This document shows, piece after piece, positions 8,358-18,154 of a stretch of 27,076 bases of DNA. A program made the translations under genes and the position numbers. The notes beneath the pieces were generated by a model. That model was not told the DNA's origin and searched no databases. It saw only the letters and a list, made by a program, of their open reading frames with translations. This DNA is from an uncultured Mucilaginibacter sp. (lineage in GTDB: Bacteria; Bacteroidota; Bacteroidia; Sphingobacteriales; Sphingobacteriaceae), in NCBI RefSeq assembly GCF_946481715.1, contig NZ_CAMLOV010000065.1:1-27076 (forward strand), written 5' to 3'. How positions within the stretch are numbered: position 1 is the first letter of the stretch; each line of letters opens with the position of its first letter.

Positions 8358-11300
8358 CTACCTGATTACCTGAATTGGGAAATCATTACCATATCCGTAA
8401 CTGGCCGGATACTGCGGTGCGCCGTTGTATTTCTTCATCAGACCGGGCAACTGTATTTGCAGGAAGTTTTTCAGCCCGTTCACGGTTATCATTTTATTGC
8501 TGGCAGCTTCGCCCTGCATGGCTTTCAGTAATACATAGGTGAACGCCCCATGGCCAAGCTGCCCAAACTCCTGTGCAAACTGCTGGCTGCCGCTGGCGGC
8601 TATCCAATGGGTACCCGTGCTACGGGCTACTACCGCAAGGTTTTTTTGCTGATTAGCGTCATTGGACATCAACTGCTGAAAGGCTCCCGCACTTTGGCAT
8701 GCATCCAGTATGAACACTTGTTTTTGTGCAGGGATATCGATAGCGTAACGCTGCAGCATGCTGGATGGGATACCATTTTTGGCAAGCGCTTCATCAACAT
8801 TTTGCAAGTCGGTAACATCCGTCGGCACCAAATAAAACTCTTTATTCTTATCACTGATAACGCCATGCCCGGCGTAATAAAATACAAATACATCCTGCGG
8901 TTTGGCGTTCCTTTTTACTTCGGCAAAGGCGGCGGTAATGCCATTTTTGTCAGCCTGCGCATCGGTAACAAAATAGGTCTTCAGGTTTGTGGCGATGGTT
9001 TTTGCGTCTTTTTCAGCTTCATTCTTAAATGCAGTAGCATCGGCTAAGGCATAATTGAGGCTCATTTTAGGGTTTTTATAGGCGTTGATGCCGACCACGA
9101 TGAGGTGGATGGTGGCGTTTTTGTCTACCTGCGCTATAAAACCGTTGCCGCCGGTATTGGAAGGTGTTGGTACATCGGATTGCCCGGCACCTTTATAGTT
9201 AACCATGATTTCATCAGGCTCGCTTTCGGTACGCTGGCTGTTGAGTGCTACCGCGCGGATATTGTTCACGCCCGGCAGCAGGTTGATAATGTACTTTTTA
9301 GTATCGGTTCCGGTATTATTATCCGTTACAAATAAGCCGCGCGTAGCCAGGTTCACTATTTTTCCATTATGGAAGAGGCGAATCTCCTCTATCCTATCAT
9401 TCTCAGCGGTGGCATTAACGGTTATTTCTGCCACGCCTGTGGCGTTGTTATAGGTTTGCACTTTATCTTCTACCACGTTCAGGTTGCGGGCAATTTCGGA
9501 ATAACTGATACGTGCTACAGGTAAGGCGTTAAATTTGATATCTATCTGCTGAAATGTTTCCCCGGCATAAAGGCGCTCGTACAGGTGCGGCGTGTAGGCC
9601 TTTTCGTAAATTTTATCCAGCGGGATCACATTTCGCCGACTCAGGTAATAAAGCCTTTTCATCCCTCCTTCGGTACCATCAAAGTGGCCGGTGGGCGCTA
9701 TAAATACCCAGTCCTCGCTGCCTTTAAACTGGTAAAAGGTACCGTAAAGCTTTTTAGAAGGTATATCAAAAGCTTGTACTGCACCATCAATATTGTTAGT
9801 TATCAATGTTTTGTGGTCATCTAAAAAACTAACATTTCTAACCTGCGTAGACGTTTGCGCTGAGAACACCCGCCTGCCTGAAGGGTCGAAGCCCATTATA
9901 TAGCCCCGGTTGTCCACTCCTACCAATAAAGAAAGATCCTTGTTAACAAACCAACTTTCATTACCGACTATTTGCTGCGAAGTAGATAGTAAGGCTTTAG
10001 TGGCTACATCATATATTTTAATGTAGGAGTCTATAAGTACCATCAGCCGCTTTTTATCTGCTGAGAGGGCCAGGTACTGCAATTTAGGGTCATCAAAGCC
10101 CCCTTTATATGGCAGGCTCGTAATTACCTGCCCTGTTTGCAGGTTCCAGGCCGTAAGGCGGTCACCTTTATCGTCCCATTCGCGTGCAATCATTGCTTTT
10201 TGGTCCTCGGTTATAAAGGCTTTATCGGTGATTTTATAGGTAAGCACGTTGGTTTTTAGTCCGGTCTTCAGGTTCATTTTTCGGAAGTATCGCTTCTCCT
10301 TCACCTTGTCTTCTGCCTGGTAGTAGATCCAGTTACCATCTTTACTAAAAAACATGGGTACGTTATCGCCTATCACATCCCAATTGCTATCCATCTTTGG
10401 CAGTAATTTGCCGGTTGCTATGTTTTTGAGGAATGCCCCTTCCCCATACTCGGTATAGGCAACGGTATCTCCGCCATCGGTGCGCAGGTGCCAGTCTTTA
10501 GGGTACGGTTTCAATTTTTTCACCTTCAGCGGCATCATACGGCGGGTATCCAGCGTGAGTAAATTGCTATTTGCGAAGTATTGCAGGTTGAAGTGTTTCT
10601 TCCGGTCGGCAATATCTACATCGTTATAAGTCTTTATTGGCAGCCGCAAGTCAGCAAGTCGGCTCTCGTAAGTTGGCGTAAGGGAATGCGTAGACAGGTC
10701 GAACGTAAATAGCGTGGTACTTATAGGTGAGTCGCCTACTAAAACGCTGTTCTCTTTCTCCGAAAAAAAGTAAATCTCGTGATGCTTTGGTACCGGGATA
10801 GTTTTTTTCAACACCCAACCTTCAATATCGTAAACCTTTAAAAATGCCGGCGATTCCCAGCTTTCCGAAAGGGTTATTATCTGATTGCCTTCTTCGGATA
10901 CACAAAAAGAAAACTCGTGGGTTTTTTCAAGGTCGTGGCTGGTAAGCAATTTACCCGTATCTACATCATAAACATCGTAAATTGGGGTGCCGCCTCCGCT
11001 AAATACTACAACACGCCCGGTGCGTTGAATGTAATAGACTTCATAAGGAGTGTGCGCAAACTTAAAACTGCTTAGTAATACTTTTTTTTGCAAATCCCAT
11101 AGTTTAAACACGTCCGAACTATAAGCCATCATTTGCGTACCGCCGTTTAGGAGCCGTGTTACAGCAAGCCCTAATTTTGCTTCGGGGTCAGGTATATACA
11201 ACTCGGTTTGAAAGGTTTCCAGGTCGGTTTTTACCAAGCCCTTTGTATCGTAGCTGTATGCCTCGTTAGTCCCTTTTTTAACTTTGCCATACGGAAACTC

Positions 11301-11621
11301 CAGGTCCTCCCCGGTAACGGTGGAAAAACCAAAACGCGCCTTTGAATTATCTATTAATGTTTCGCCATCTTCTGTTAGCGAAACTGGGTAAAGCCGTTCC
11401 CGTCCCTCGAATGTAGTTTTGTTTTGGAAAGTGCGTAACTGGATGTGGCGTTTACGGTCCCACATAATTATTTTGCCGCCGCCAACGGTATAAATGTATT
11501 TACCTTGTTTATCGGCAATTACATAGCTTACCCGGCCGCCGGTTGGGGCAACAAGGTTTCCTGTTTGGGCAAATGTGGATGTGGCAATAAACAGCGTTAG
11601 TATTTGTAGTAGCTTTTTCAT
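8358..11621 (-). CDS. Secreted beta-propeller/caspase-family (C14) protease, paralogue 4 (last in operon)
   Basis: This 1087-residue protein has a signal peptide (residues 1-18, ending FAQ), a long WD40/quinoprotein-like beta-propeller region (about 20-635), a conserved border segment (DWVFIAPTGHFDGTEGG, LYYLSRRNVIPL), an Ig-like domain (about 710-805, starting RNLNVVED at Arg712) and a caspase domain (about 840-1080). The catalytic His is His919 in YYAGHG and the nucleophile is Cys975 in LDACQSAG; the later HWIAASG and LGHGAFTYVLLKAM motifs are also kept. The family hydrolyses peptide bonds, usually after basic residues in bacterial members, but the specificity here is not readable. The ATG at 11621 lies 12 bases after the previous stop. 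Its propeller is the most divergent of the four and lacks the canonical WD repeat seen near the end of the others. No T9SS C-terminal domain is seen. Confidence 0.92.
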   Translation of the reverse strand: MKKLLQILTLFIATSTFAQTGNLVAPTGGRVSYVIADKQGKYIYTVGGGKIIMWDRKRHIQLRTFQNKTTFEGRERLYPVSLTEDGETLIDNSKARFGFSTVTGEDLEFPYGKVKKGTNEAYSYDTKGLVKTDLETFQTELYIPDPEAKLGLAVTRLLNGGTQMMAYSSDVFKLWDLQKKVLLSSFKFAHTPYEVYYIQRTGRVVVFSGGGTPIYDVYDVDTGKLLTSHDLEKTHEFSFCVSEEGNQIITLSESWESPAFLKVYDIEGWVLKKTIPVPKHHEIYFFSEKENSVLVGDSPISTTLFTFDLSTHSLTPTYESRLADLRLPIKTYNDVDIADRKKHFNLQYFANSNLLTLDTRRMMPLKVKKLKPYPKDWHLRTDGGDTVAYTEYGEGAFLKNIATGKLLPKMDSNWDVIGDNVPMFFSKDGNWIYYQAEDKVKEKRYFRKMNLKTGLKTNVLTYKITDKAFITEDQKAMIAREWDDKGDRLTAWNLQTGQVITSLPYKGGFDDPKLQYLALSADKKRLMVLIDSYIKIYDVATKALLSTSQQIVGNESWFVNKDLSLLVGVDNRGYIMGFDPSGRRVFSAQTSTQVRNVSFLDDHKTLITNNIDGAVQAFDIPSKKLYGTFYQFKGSEDWVFIAPTGHFDGTEGGMKRLYYLSRRNVIPLDKIYEKAYTPHLYERLYAGETFQQIDIKFNALPVARISYSEIARNLNVVEDKVQTYNNATGVAEITVNATAENDRIEEIRLFHNGKIVNLATRGLFVTDNNTGTDTKKYIINLLPGVNNIRAVALNSQRTESEPDEIMVNYKGAGQSDVPTPSNTGGNGFIAQVDKNATIHLIVVGINAYKNPKMSLNYALADATAFKNEAEKDAKTIATNLKTYFVTDAQADKNGITAAFAEVKRNAKPQDVFVFYYAGHGVISDKNKEFYLVPTDVTDLQNVDEALAKNGIPSSMLQRYAIDIPAQKQVFILDACQSAGAFQQLMSNDANQQKNLAVVARSTGTHWIAASGSQQFAQEFGQLGHGAFTYVLLKAMQGEAASNKMITVNGLKNFLQIQLPGLMKKYNGAPQYPASYGYGNDFPIQVIR

Positions 11622-11633
11622 TAATTCCTCCTA

Positions 11634-14600
11634 TTATTTCATTAGTTCTACCGGGAAATCATTCCCATTTCCGTAACTTGAGGGGTATTGCGGTGCGCCG
11701 TTATATTTCTTCATCAGGCTGGGCACCTGCACCTGCAAAAAGTTCTTCAGCCCGTTTATCGTTATCATTTTGTTACTGGCAGCTTCGCCCTGCATGGCTT
11801 TTAATAGCACATAGGTAAAGCCACCGTGGCCCAATTGTGCAAACTCCTGTGCAAACTGCTGGCTTCCGCTGGCGGCTATCCAATGCGTACCCGTACTGCG
11901 CGCCACTACGGCCAGGCTCTTTTGCTGATTGGCATCGTTAGTCATCAACTGTGCAAATGCACCGGCACTTTGGCAGGCATCCAAGATAAATACTTGCTTT
12001 TGGGCAGGTATATCAATGGCATATTGTTGTAGCATTTTAGATGGTATGCCGTTTTGAGCTAAGGCTTCATCCACGTTTTTCAGATCAGTTACATCATTTG
12101 GAACTAAATAAAACTCTTTGTTCTTCTCGCTGATAACGCCGTGGCCAGCGTAGTAAAACACAAATACATCCTGCTGTTTGGCGTTCTTTTGCACTTCGGC
12201 AAAGGCGGCTACAATGCCGTTCTTATCGGCTTTCCCATCAGTAACAAAATACGTTTTAAGGTTGCTAATGATGGTTTTTGCATCCTTTTCCGCCTCATCC
12301 TTAAAGGCTGTTGCATCTGCCAGGGCATAGTTTAAACTCATCTTCGGGTTTTTATAGGCGTTTATGCCGACTACGATGAGGTGCATGGTAGCGTTTCTAT
12401 CCACCTGGTCGATGGTGCCGTTTGTGCCTTTATTTGGTGTTGGCGATATGTTTGCCTGCCCCCCACTGTTGTAGTTTACGGTTATCTCGTCAGGCTCGCT
12501 TTCGGTACGCTGGCTGTTTAGTGCCACTGCTCGGATGTTATTTACTCCGGGTAAAAGGTTGAGGGTGTACTTTTTAGCATCGGTACCGGTATTGTTATCC
12601 GTCACAAATAAACCACGTGTAGCCAAGTTCAAAATTTTGCCATTGTGGAAAAGGCGAATCTCATCCACCTTATCATTCTCGGCACTGGCGTTTACGGTTA
12701 TCTCTGCTACGCCAGTGGTGTTTACATATGCCGGAGTTTTATCTTCCACTACATTGAGGTTGCGCGTGGCTTGAGCGTAGGTAATGCGTGCTTTTGGCTG
12801 AGGGTTAATGATGATATCTATCGGCTCGAAGACTTCGGCGTTTACCAAACGCTGGTACAGGTTTGGTGTGTAAAACTTCTCGTACACCACATCCAGCGAA
12901 ACCTTTACCCGGTTACGGAGGTAATACATACGTTTCATGCCGCCTTCGGTGCCGTCAAAACGGCCGTAGGGCTCAATAAAAACGTAATCGTTACCATCGT
13001 TGAACAGGTACAGCGTGCCCAGTAGTTTGCCGGTTTGGGTATGCCATACTTTTATGGTTTGGTCTTCGGCAACGGTGTACATCAGTGAAACATCCTGCGA
13101 GAAAAAGATACGGCGGACAAATTCCGAATGCCCGATAGCTTCATATATCTGCGGGCCATCGGTGGTATTGGCTACTATCCCCCCGCCTATACCACCCGTA
13201 ACGAATATGGAAAAATCGGGCGTTGTGGCAATGGTTTGGTCGGCAAGAGAAACCTTAAATTTTTTAACGAGTACACCGCTTGCTATATCGTAAAGCTCGG
13301 GGGTACCGTTCCGGGCAAATAGCACTTGTTTTTTATCGGCCGATACGGAAATGTAACTGGAATAATCTTCCCCCAGATTTTTATCAAACAGCAGTTTGCC
13401 GGTGGCCACGCTCCAAACTTTGGCATGGGTGTATTGGTAACCCATATCTATAGCAGCCAGCATGCTTTTATCCGGCGTAAGTTTGGGGTGTTTGGAGCCA
13501 ATAAAACTGATAAGCGGTACGGTAATACCGGTCTTGGTGTTCATCCGGTAAATGGTGCAGCGCTGCTTTGGAATGCTGAAAAGGGTGTAATAAAGTTCGG
13601 TGCCGGCATCATTGAAGAAGAAGTTCTCCCGCTCGTTAGTAGATGCCTCGTCCAACAGTTTTTTTAATGGTAAGAGCGGCTTGCCTGTTTTAACATTTTT
13701 CAGCACCAGGGTTTTAGAATCGCTAAACACCGCTATGGTATCGCCGGTACTGCTAAAGGCCATAATACTCATATTGGGTATAGGCTTATGCCGGAATGGC
13801 TTTAGCTTTACCATATCGATACTTTTATAAACCGAATCGTCTGTTACTAAGTTGAGCGCTTTCGTGGCGTAGTTATACTGTAGTGAACTGAAGATATCGC
13901 CACCTAAATCGGCAACCTGGCGTTTAAAGGTTGCGGTTTTGGCACCGGTATTTGTGTTTACGATATTAATATCAACACCATCCCCCACAAAAAGCCGCCC
14001 GCTACCGCCATTGTAATAGCCCGACGACATTGACTTCAAATTGAGTATTTTTTTTACCGGCAGCCAAGTTTCGCCGTTGTAAACCGTGTAGGCGCTGCTA
14101 ATCATATCGCCGTCGTAATAAATAAACTCCTTATTGTCTGCCGACGGAATAATCATAGGGCGGCCCTCGGGATGCGGTAAAGTTTTGAGTACCTTACCCG
14201 TGTAAATATCCCTGATAATTGTAGGCTTCTCCGACAGGTAATTAGCCATGGCATGCAGGTTTGGCAGGTAAACCATGGTGTTAGCGTACTCAGCCTTATA
14301 CTCAAAATCAATTTTCTTTTCAAGCAGGTTATAAATACGCCAAACACTGTCATCGTAAACCAACAAACGGCCATCCTCCATTACAAGGGCGTTTATTTCG
14401 TACCCTAAACCGGGGGTTTTAAATACTTCATCGCCCTTGCCGGTATTTACATCGGCAACAACGAGCTTACTGCCAATAATGTATATTTTGCTGTCATCGG
14501 CCGAGAAGGCAAAGGTTGTACCGCCACCTTCCATTTTAAACAGGAACTTGCCGGTAACCGTTGAAAAACAACTGCCCTCCAGTATAAGCTTTTTACCATC

Positions 14601-14834
14601 ATTGCTCAGTATCATTTGCTTCCCGCCAACGCCGAAAGCATAAAGCTGGTCGTGGGTTTTTACATCCCACATAATTACTTTATTTGATTCCTGGGTGTAA
14701 AGGTATTTACCCTGCTTATCCACTACGATGTTGGTAACGGATTTTGCGTGCCCGCTGGGGATAATTATATTGCCAGTTTGGGCCAAGGCACTATGTACAA
14801 TAACTACAAAAAATAGCACGAACAGCTTTTTCAT
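11634..14834 (-). CDS. Secreted beta-propeller/caspase-family (C14) protease, paralogue 3
   Basis: The start is set at ATG 14834 (MKKLFVLFFVVIVHSALAQ, a clean signal peptide); an upstream in-frame TTG at 14843 abuts the previous stop and is less likely. The protein is 1066 residues. The propeller spans about 20-620, with a recognisable WD40 repeat near 568-605 (GHSEFVRRIFF … DQTIKVWHTQTGKLLG). The segment RFDGTEGGMKRMYYLRNR leads to the Ig-like domain, beginning RNLNVVED at Arg691, and the caspase domain from about 816 with His898 (YYAGHG) and Cys954 (LDACQS). Its propeller is clearly closer to paralogue 1 than to 2 or 4 (shared PSGH/PNGH start, DKQ-KYLYT, YEKFYTPNLYQRLVN, IDIIINPQPKARI), suggesting that 1 and 3 are a younger pair. 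It lies nine bases downstream of the preceding stop, so it is cotranscribed. Confidence 0.93.
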   Translation of the reverse strand: MKKLFVLFFVVIVHSALAQTGNIIIPSGHAKSVTNIVVDKQGKYLYTQESNKVIMWDVKTHDQLYAFGVGGKQMILSNDGKKLILEGSCFSTVTGKFLFKMEGGGTTFAFSADDSKIYIIGSKLVVADVNTGKGDEVFKTPGLGYEINALVMEDGRLLVYDDSVWRIYNLLEKKIDFEYKAEYANTMVYLPNLHAMANYLSEKPTIIRDIYTGKVLKTLPHPEGRPMIIPSADNKEFIYYDGDMISSAYTVYNGETWLPVKKILNLKSMSSGYYNGGSGRLFVGDGVDINIVNTNTGAKTATFKRQVADLGGDIFSSLQYNYATKALNLVTDDSVYKSIDMVKLKPFRHKPIPNMSIMAFSSTGDTIAVFSDSKTLVLKNVKTGKPLLPLKKLLDEASTNERENFFFNDAGTELYYTLFSIPKQRCTIYRMNTKTGITVPLISFIGSKHPKLTPDKSMLAAIDMGYQYTHAKVWSVATGKLLFDKNLGEDYSSYISVSADKKQVLFARNGTPELYDIASGVLVKKFKVSLADQTIATTPDFSIFVTGGIGGGIVANTTDGPQIYEAIGHSEFVRRIFFSQDVSLMYTVAEDQTIKVWHTQTGKLLGTLYLFNDGNDYVFIEPYGRFDGTEGGMKRMYYLRNRVKVSLDVVYEKFYTPNLYQRLVNAEVFEPIDIIINPQPKARITYAQATRNLNVVEDKTPAYVNTTGVAEITVNASAENDKVDEIRLFHNGKILNLATRGLFVTDNNTGTDAKKYTLNLLPGVNNIRAVALNSQRTESEPDEITVNYNSGGQANISPTPNKGTNGTIDQVDRNATMHLIVVGINAYKNPKMSLNYALADATAFKDEAEKDAKTIISNLKTYFVTDGKADKNGIVAAFAEVQKNAKQQDVFVFYYAGHGVISEKNKEFYLVPNDVTDLKNVDEALAQNGIPSKMLQQYAIDIPAQKQVFILDACQSAGAFAQLMTNDANQQKSLAVVARSTGTHWIAASGSQQFAQEFAQLGHGGFTYVLLKAMQGEAASNKMITINGLKNFLQVQVPSLMKKYNGAPQYPSSYGNGNDFPVELMK

Positions 14835-14843
14835 ATTTATCAA

Positions 14844-17800
14844 TTATTGCGTTACCTGTACCGGAAAATCGCTGCCGTAACCGTAGGTAGCGGGGTATTG
14901 CGGCGCGCCGTTATATTTTTTCATTAAATCGGGAACCTGCACCTGTAAAAAGCTTTTCAGTCCGTTTACCGTTATCATTTTATTAGCGGCCGCCTCCCCT
15001 TTCATGGCTTTTAGTAGTACGTAAGTAAACGCACCGTGCCCCAACTGGGCAAACTCCTGTGCAAATTGCTGGCTGCCACTTGCGGCTATCCAATGCGTAC
15101 CTGTACTGCGGGCAACTACAGCCAGGCTTTTTTGCTGATTGGCGTCGTTCGTCATTAATTGGGCAAATGCACCGGCGCTTTGGCAAGCATCCAATATAAA
15201 TACCTGTTTTTGGGCGGCGATGTCGATAGCATATTGCTGCAGCATTTTTGATGGGATGCCGTTTTGGGCGAGGGCTTCGTCTACATTCTTCAAGTCCGTT
15301 ACATCATTCGGCACTAAATAAAACTCCTTGTGTTTTTCACTGATTACACCGTGACCAGCGTAGTAGAATACAAACACGTCCTGCGGTTTGGCGCTCTTCT
15401 GCACGTCGGTGAAGGCGGCGACGATACCATTTTTGTCGGCTTTTTCATCGGTAACAAAATAGGTTTTCACGTTTGTGATGATGGTGTGGGCATCCTTCTC
15501 AGCTTCATCCTTAAATGCGGTAGCATCTGCCAACGCATAGTTCAAACTCATCTTTGGGTTTTTATACGCGTTGATGCCGACAACTACCAAATGCATGGTT
15601 GCGCTTTTATCAACCTGGACTATGATGCCATTGGCGCCATTGTTTGCAGGTACCGGGATATTGGGCTGCCCGGCAGCTTTATAGTTTACAATTACCTCAT
15701 CCGGCTGGCTTTCTGTACGCTGGCTGTTGAGCGCTACTGCGCGGATGTTGTTTACGCCGGGCAGAAGGTTGAGGGTGTACTTCTTGGTGTCCGTCCCGGT
15801 ACTGTTATCTGTCACAAATAAACCGCGTGTTGCCAGATTTACAATTTTGCCATTATGGAAGAGGCGTATCTCGTCCACCTTATCATTCTCTGCACTGGCG
15901 TTTACAGTAATTTCCGCCACGCCGGTGGTGTTATTGTAGGCCTGCACTTTATCCTCTACCACGTTCAGGTTACGGGCTACTTCCGCATAGCTGATGCGCA
16001 CTTTAGGTATGGGGTTGATATCGCCTGTTGGCAGCAGCGGGAAAACTTCGCCGTTGAGCATCCGGTTGAACATGTTTGGCGTATAGTACTTTTCATAAAC
16101 CAGGTCGAGCGGAATAACGGTGCGATTTTTTAAGTAATACAGCTTTTTGATACCCCCCGGTGAACCGTCGAAACGGCCAAACTCATCTACAAAAACATAA
16201 TCGTTGCTGTCTTTAAACATAAATACCGTGCCCAGCAGTTTGCCGGTTTCTGCCCACCAAATTTTCATGGTATCATCGTCAGATATCGTATACATGATTT
16301 TATCGTTGGCAGAAAAATAGATACCTGTAATGCCATTGTCATGTGCGTGAATGGTATAATTAGCTTTACCTGTTTGGGTATTATACATATTCACATCGCC
16401 CTTTTCCGTACTTACGGCAAGCACGCTAACATCATGGTTCATTTTGCGGGACGATCGGCCGGTACTGCCAATACCCCACGATGGTATGAAATTTTTTAGC
16501 GTAGCCGTCAGCTTGCCATCGGGCAGGCTGTAGGTGTTCAACAATTCATCTTCCTCTATAACCACCTGTAGCGTTTTCTTATCCTCAGATATTGCTAGCA
16601 TATTTACAGGTTTTTTACCGACGGCAATTTTTGCTATTACCTTATTCCCGGTCAGTTCGCGCACTTCTGCATTAAAAGTGACGCCCGTTTTTGCCGTGGA
16701 TAGCAATATCGAATTATCGTCGCTCAGCCATGGCTTGTCTTCCAGTTTCACCAGCAATTGATTAGCACGGGTAGCGAAGTTCATTTTATATAAGCCTCTG
16801 CCGCCATCGTCCCGGCCGGGTACGCCGGAATAATATAAAGCCTTATCATCGGCTCCAAAAAAAACGATATCATCCAAACTTGATATTTTTTTGATACCCA
16901 AATTAGGATACAAGGGTTTGTTAGTAGCCGTTGACAAGACAGTACTATGTTCGGAATCCAAATTGAGGTAGGATTTACCATTATTGCTGATAGCCCAGTA
17001 AGAGATAAAATCGTCTTTGGTTGGCAGGTAAAACTCGGGGCGCAAGGTTTCCAGGTTAAAACCCCGCAAACTATATTTATCAGATATGATATCGAGCCTC
17101 CCTGTAACCGAATTAAACTGGTGTTTGCCCAAAGCATCCACCTGCTTAGCGAAACCTTTTATTGGTGCGCCATCAGCCAGGTTTATGCAAGCCATATCTT
17201 TATAAGCAGCAAAATATCCAAGCATTTTATCGCCCAATAAAAAGCCCTGGCTAATATTAAACTCGGTTTGAGAACCCGAAACTGTGAAGGTACTCTTCAG
17301 CAGGAAATCATTGGTGTTATATAACTCATACTTGATGCCCCAATGGTGCTCTTTATTGTACTGTTTGCTAATAAGCAACTGTGTACCGTTTATGGAAGGG
17401 ATAATAACCATATCGCTCCAACGGGTGGGGTTTACCAATCGCTTTACCACAACGCCATCACTCTCCCGCTGGAACACTACACTGCAGGACTGCGGCGAAA
17501 GTTCAATAACGCTTACAAACATGCGGCTTTGCGGCAGGTACCAAACGCGCTCTGCTTTGGATACGAGGTTCGTTTTTGATTTCAACACCCCAGTACCAGC
17601 ATCCCTTACGTACCAGGAATCGCCATTGAACAGCAGTAGGTCTTGCCCGTTGTTTACAACATAAAGCTTACTCGCCGGTTCTATACCTACAAACCCGCTC
17701 AAGTAGTCGTGCTTACCGTTGGTAGAATCGTACCAGGCAACGCCTTTACTGTTAGGTATTAAAATACGGCTATCATCCGCGGTAAAATTCATGGTAACTT

Positions 17801-18149
17801 CCCAGTTATCAATGTACTCCTGTTCCCATAGTTTTTTCCCGGTTAAAGTAGAGTAGCAAAGCAACTTGGTACCGGTGAGGTAAGCAATTTTATCGCCCCT
17901 GTGGCTAATACCCATGCCCCACATATGGGTTTCGCTCACCGGGAAACTGTACAACTGATAGCCCGTTGCAGCTTCCCACATCACCACCTTCTCTTTATCG
18001 GCTGCATAAAAGTAACGGCGCTGGTCGTCCATTACCATGCTTAATATTCCGGTTGAATGTCCATTGGGAACGATTATACGCTCTTGCTGAGCCAATACTT
18101 GCCGGGAAAACACAACACAAAATATTAGAAGCAGTTTTTTCATAACCAT
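14844..18149 (-). CDS. Secreted beta-propeller/caspase-family (C14) protease, paralogue 2
   Basis: This 1101-residue protein starts at ATG 18149, five bases after the previous stop; a second ATG at 18143 (MKKLLLIFCVVFSRQVLAQ) gives an equally good signal peptide. The propeller (about 22-650) includes a WD40-like repeat near 601-640 (HDNGITGIYFSANDKIMYT … TMKIWWAETGKLLG). The border segment here reads RFDGSPGGIKKLYYLKNR, then the Ig-like domain from RNLNVVED at Arg726 and the caspase domain from about 851. Catalytic His933 lies in YYAGHG and Cys989 in LDACQS. From the Ig-like domain on, the protein is nearly the same as its neighbours, while the propeller differs strongly in length and sequence. 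Located between paralogues 1 and 3 in the same transcription unit; the target is unknown. Confidence 0.93.
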   Translation of the reverse strand: MVMKKLLLIFCVVFSRQVLAQQERIIVPNGHSTGILSMVMDDQRRYFYAADKEKVVMWEAATGYQLYSFPVSETHMWGMGISHRGDKIAYLTGTKLLCYSTLTGKKLWEQEYIDNWEVTMNFTADDSRILIPNSKGVAWYDSTNGKHDYLSGFVGIEPASKLYVVNNGQDLLLFNGDSWYVRDAGTGVLKSKTNLVSKAERVWYLPQSRMFVSVIELSPQSCSVVFQRESDGVVVKRLVNPTRWSDMVIIPSINGTQLLISKQYNKEHHWGIKYELYNTNDFLLKSTFTVSGSQTEFNISQGFLLGDKMLGYFAAYKDMACINLADGAPIKGFAKQVDALGKHQFNSVTGRLDIISDKYSLRGFNLETLRPEFYLPTKDDFISYWAISNNGKSYLNLDSEHSTVLSTATNKPLYPNLGIKKISSLDDIVFFGADDKALYYSGVPGRDDGGRGLYKMNFATRANQLLVKLEDKPWLSDDNSILLSTAKTGVTFNAEVRELTGNKVIAKIAVGKKPVNMLAISEDKKTLQVVIEEDELLNTYSLPDGKLTATLKNFIPSWGIGSTGRSSRKMNHDVSVLAVSTEKGDVNMYNTQTGKANYTIHAHDNGITGIYFSANDKIMYTISDDDTMKIWWAETGKLLGTVFMFKDSNDYVFVDEFGRFDGSPGGIKKLYYLKNRTVIPLDLVYEKYYTPNMFNRMLNGEVFPLLPTGDINPIPKVRISYAEVARNLNVVEDKVQAYNNTTGVAEITVNASAENDKVDEIRLFHNGKIVNLATRGLFVTDNSTGTDTKKYTLNLLPGVNNIRAVALNSQRTESQPDEVIVNYKAAGQPNIPVPANNGANGIIVQVDKSATMHLVVVGINAYKNPKMSLNYALADATAFKDEAEKDAHTIITNVKTYFVTDEKADKNGIVAAFTDVQKSAKPQDVFVFYYAGHGVISEKHKEFYLVPNDVTDLKNVDEALAQNGIPSKMLQQYAIDIAAQKQVFILDACQSAGAFAQLMTNDANQQKSLAVVARSTGTHWIAASGSQQFAQEFAQLGHGAFTYVLLKAMKGEAAANKMITVNGLKSFLQVQVPDLMKKYNGAPQYPATYGYGSDFPVQVTQ

Positions 18150-18154
18150 TAACG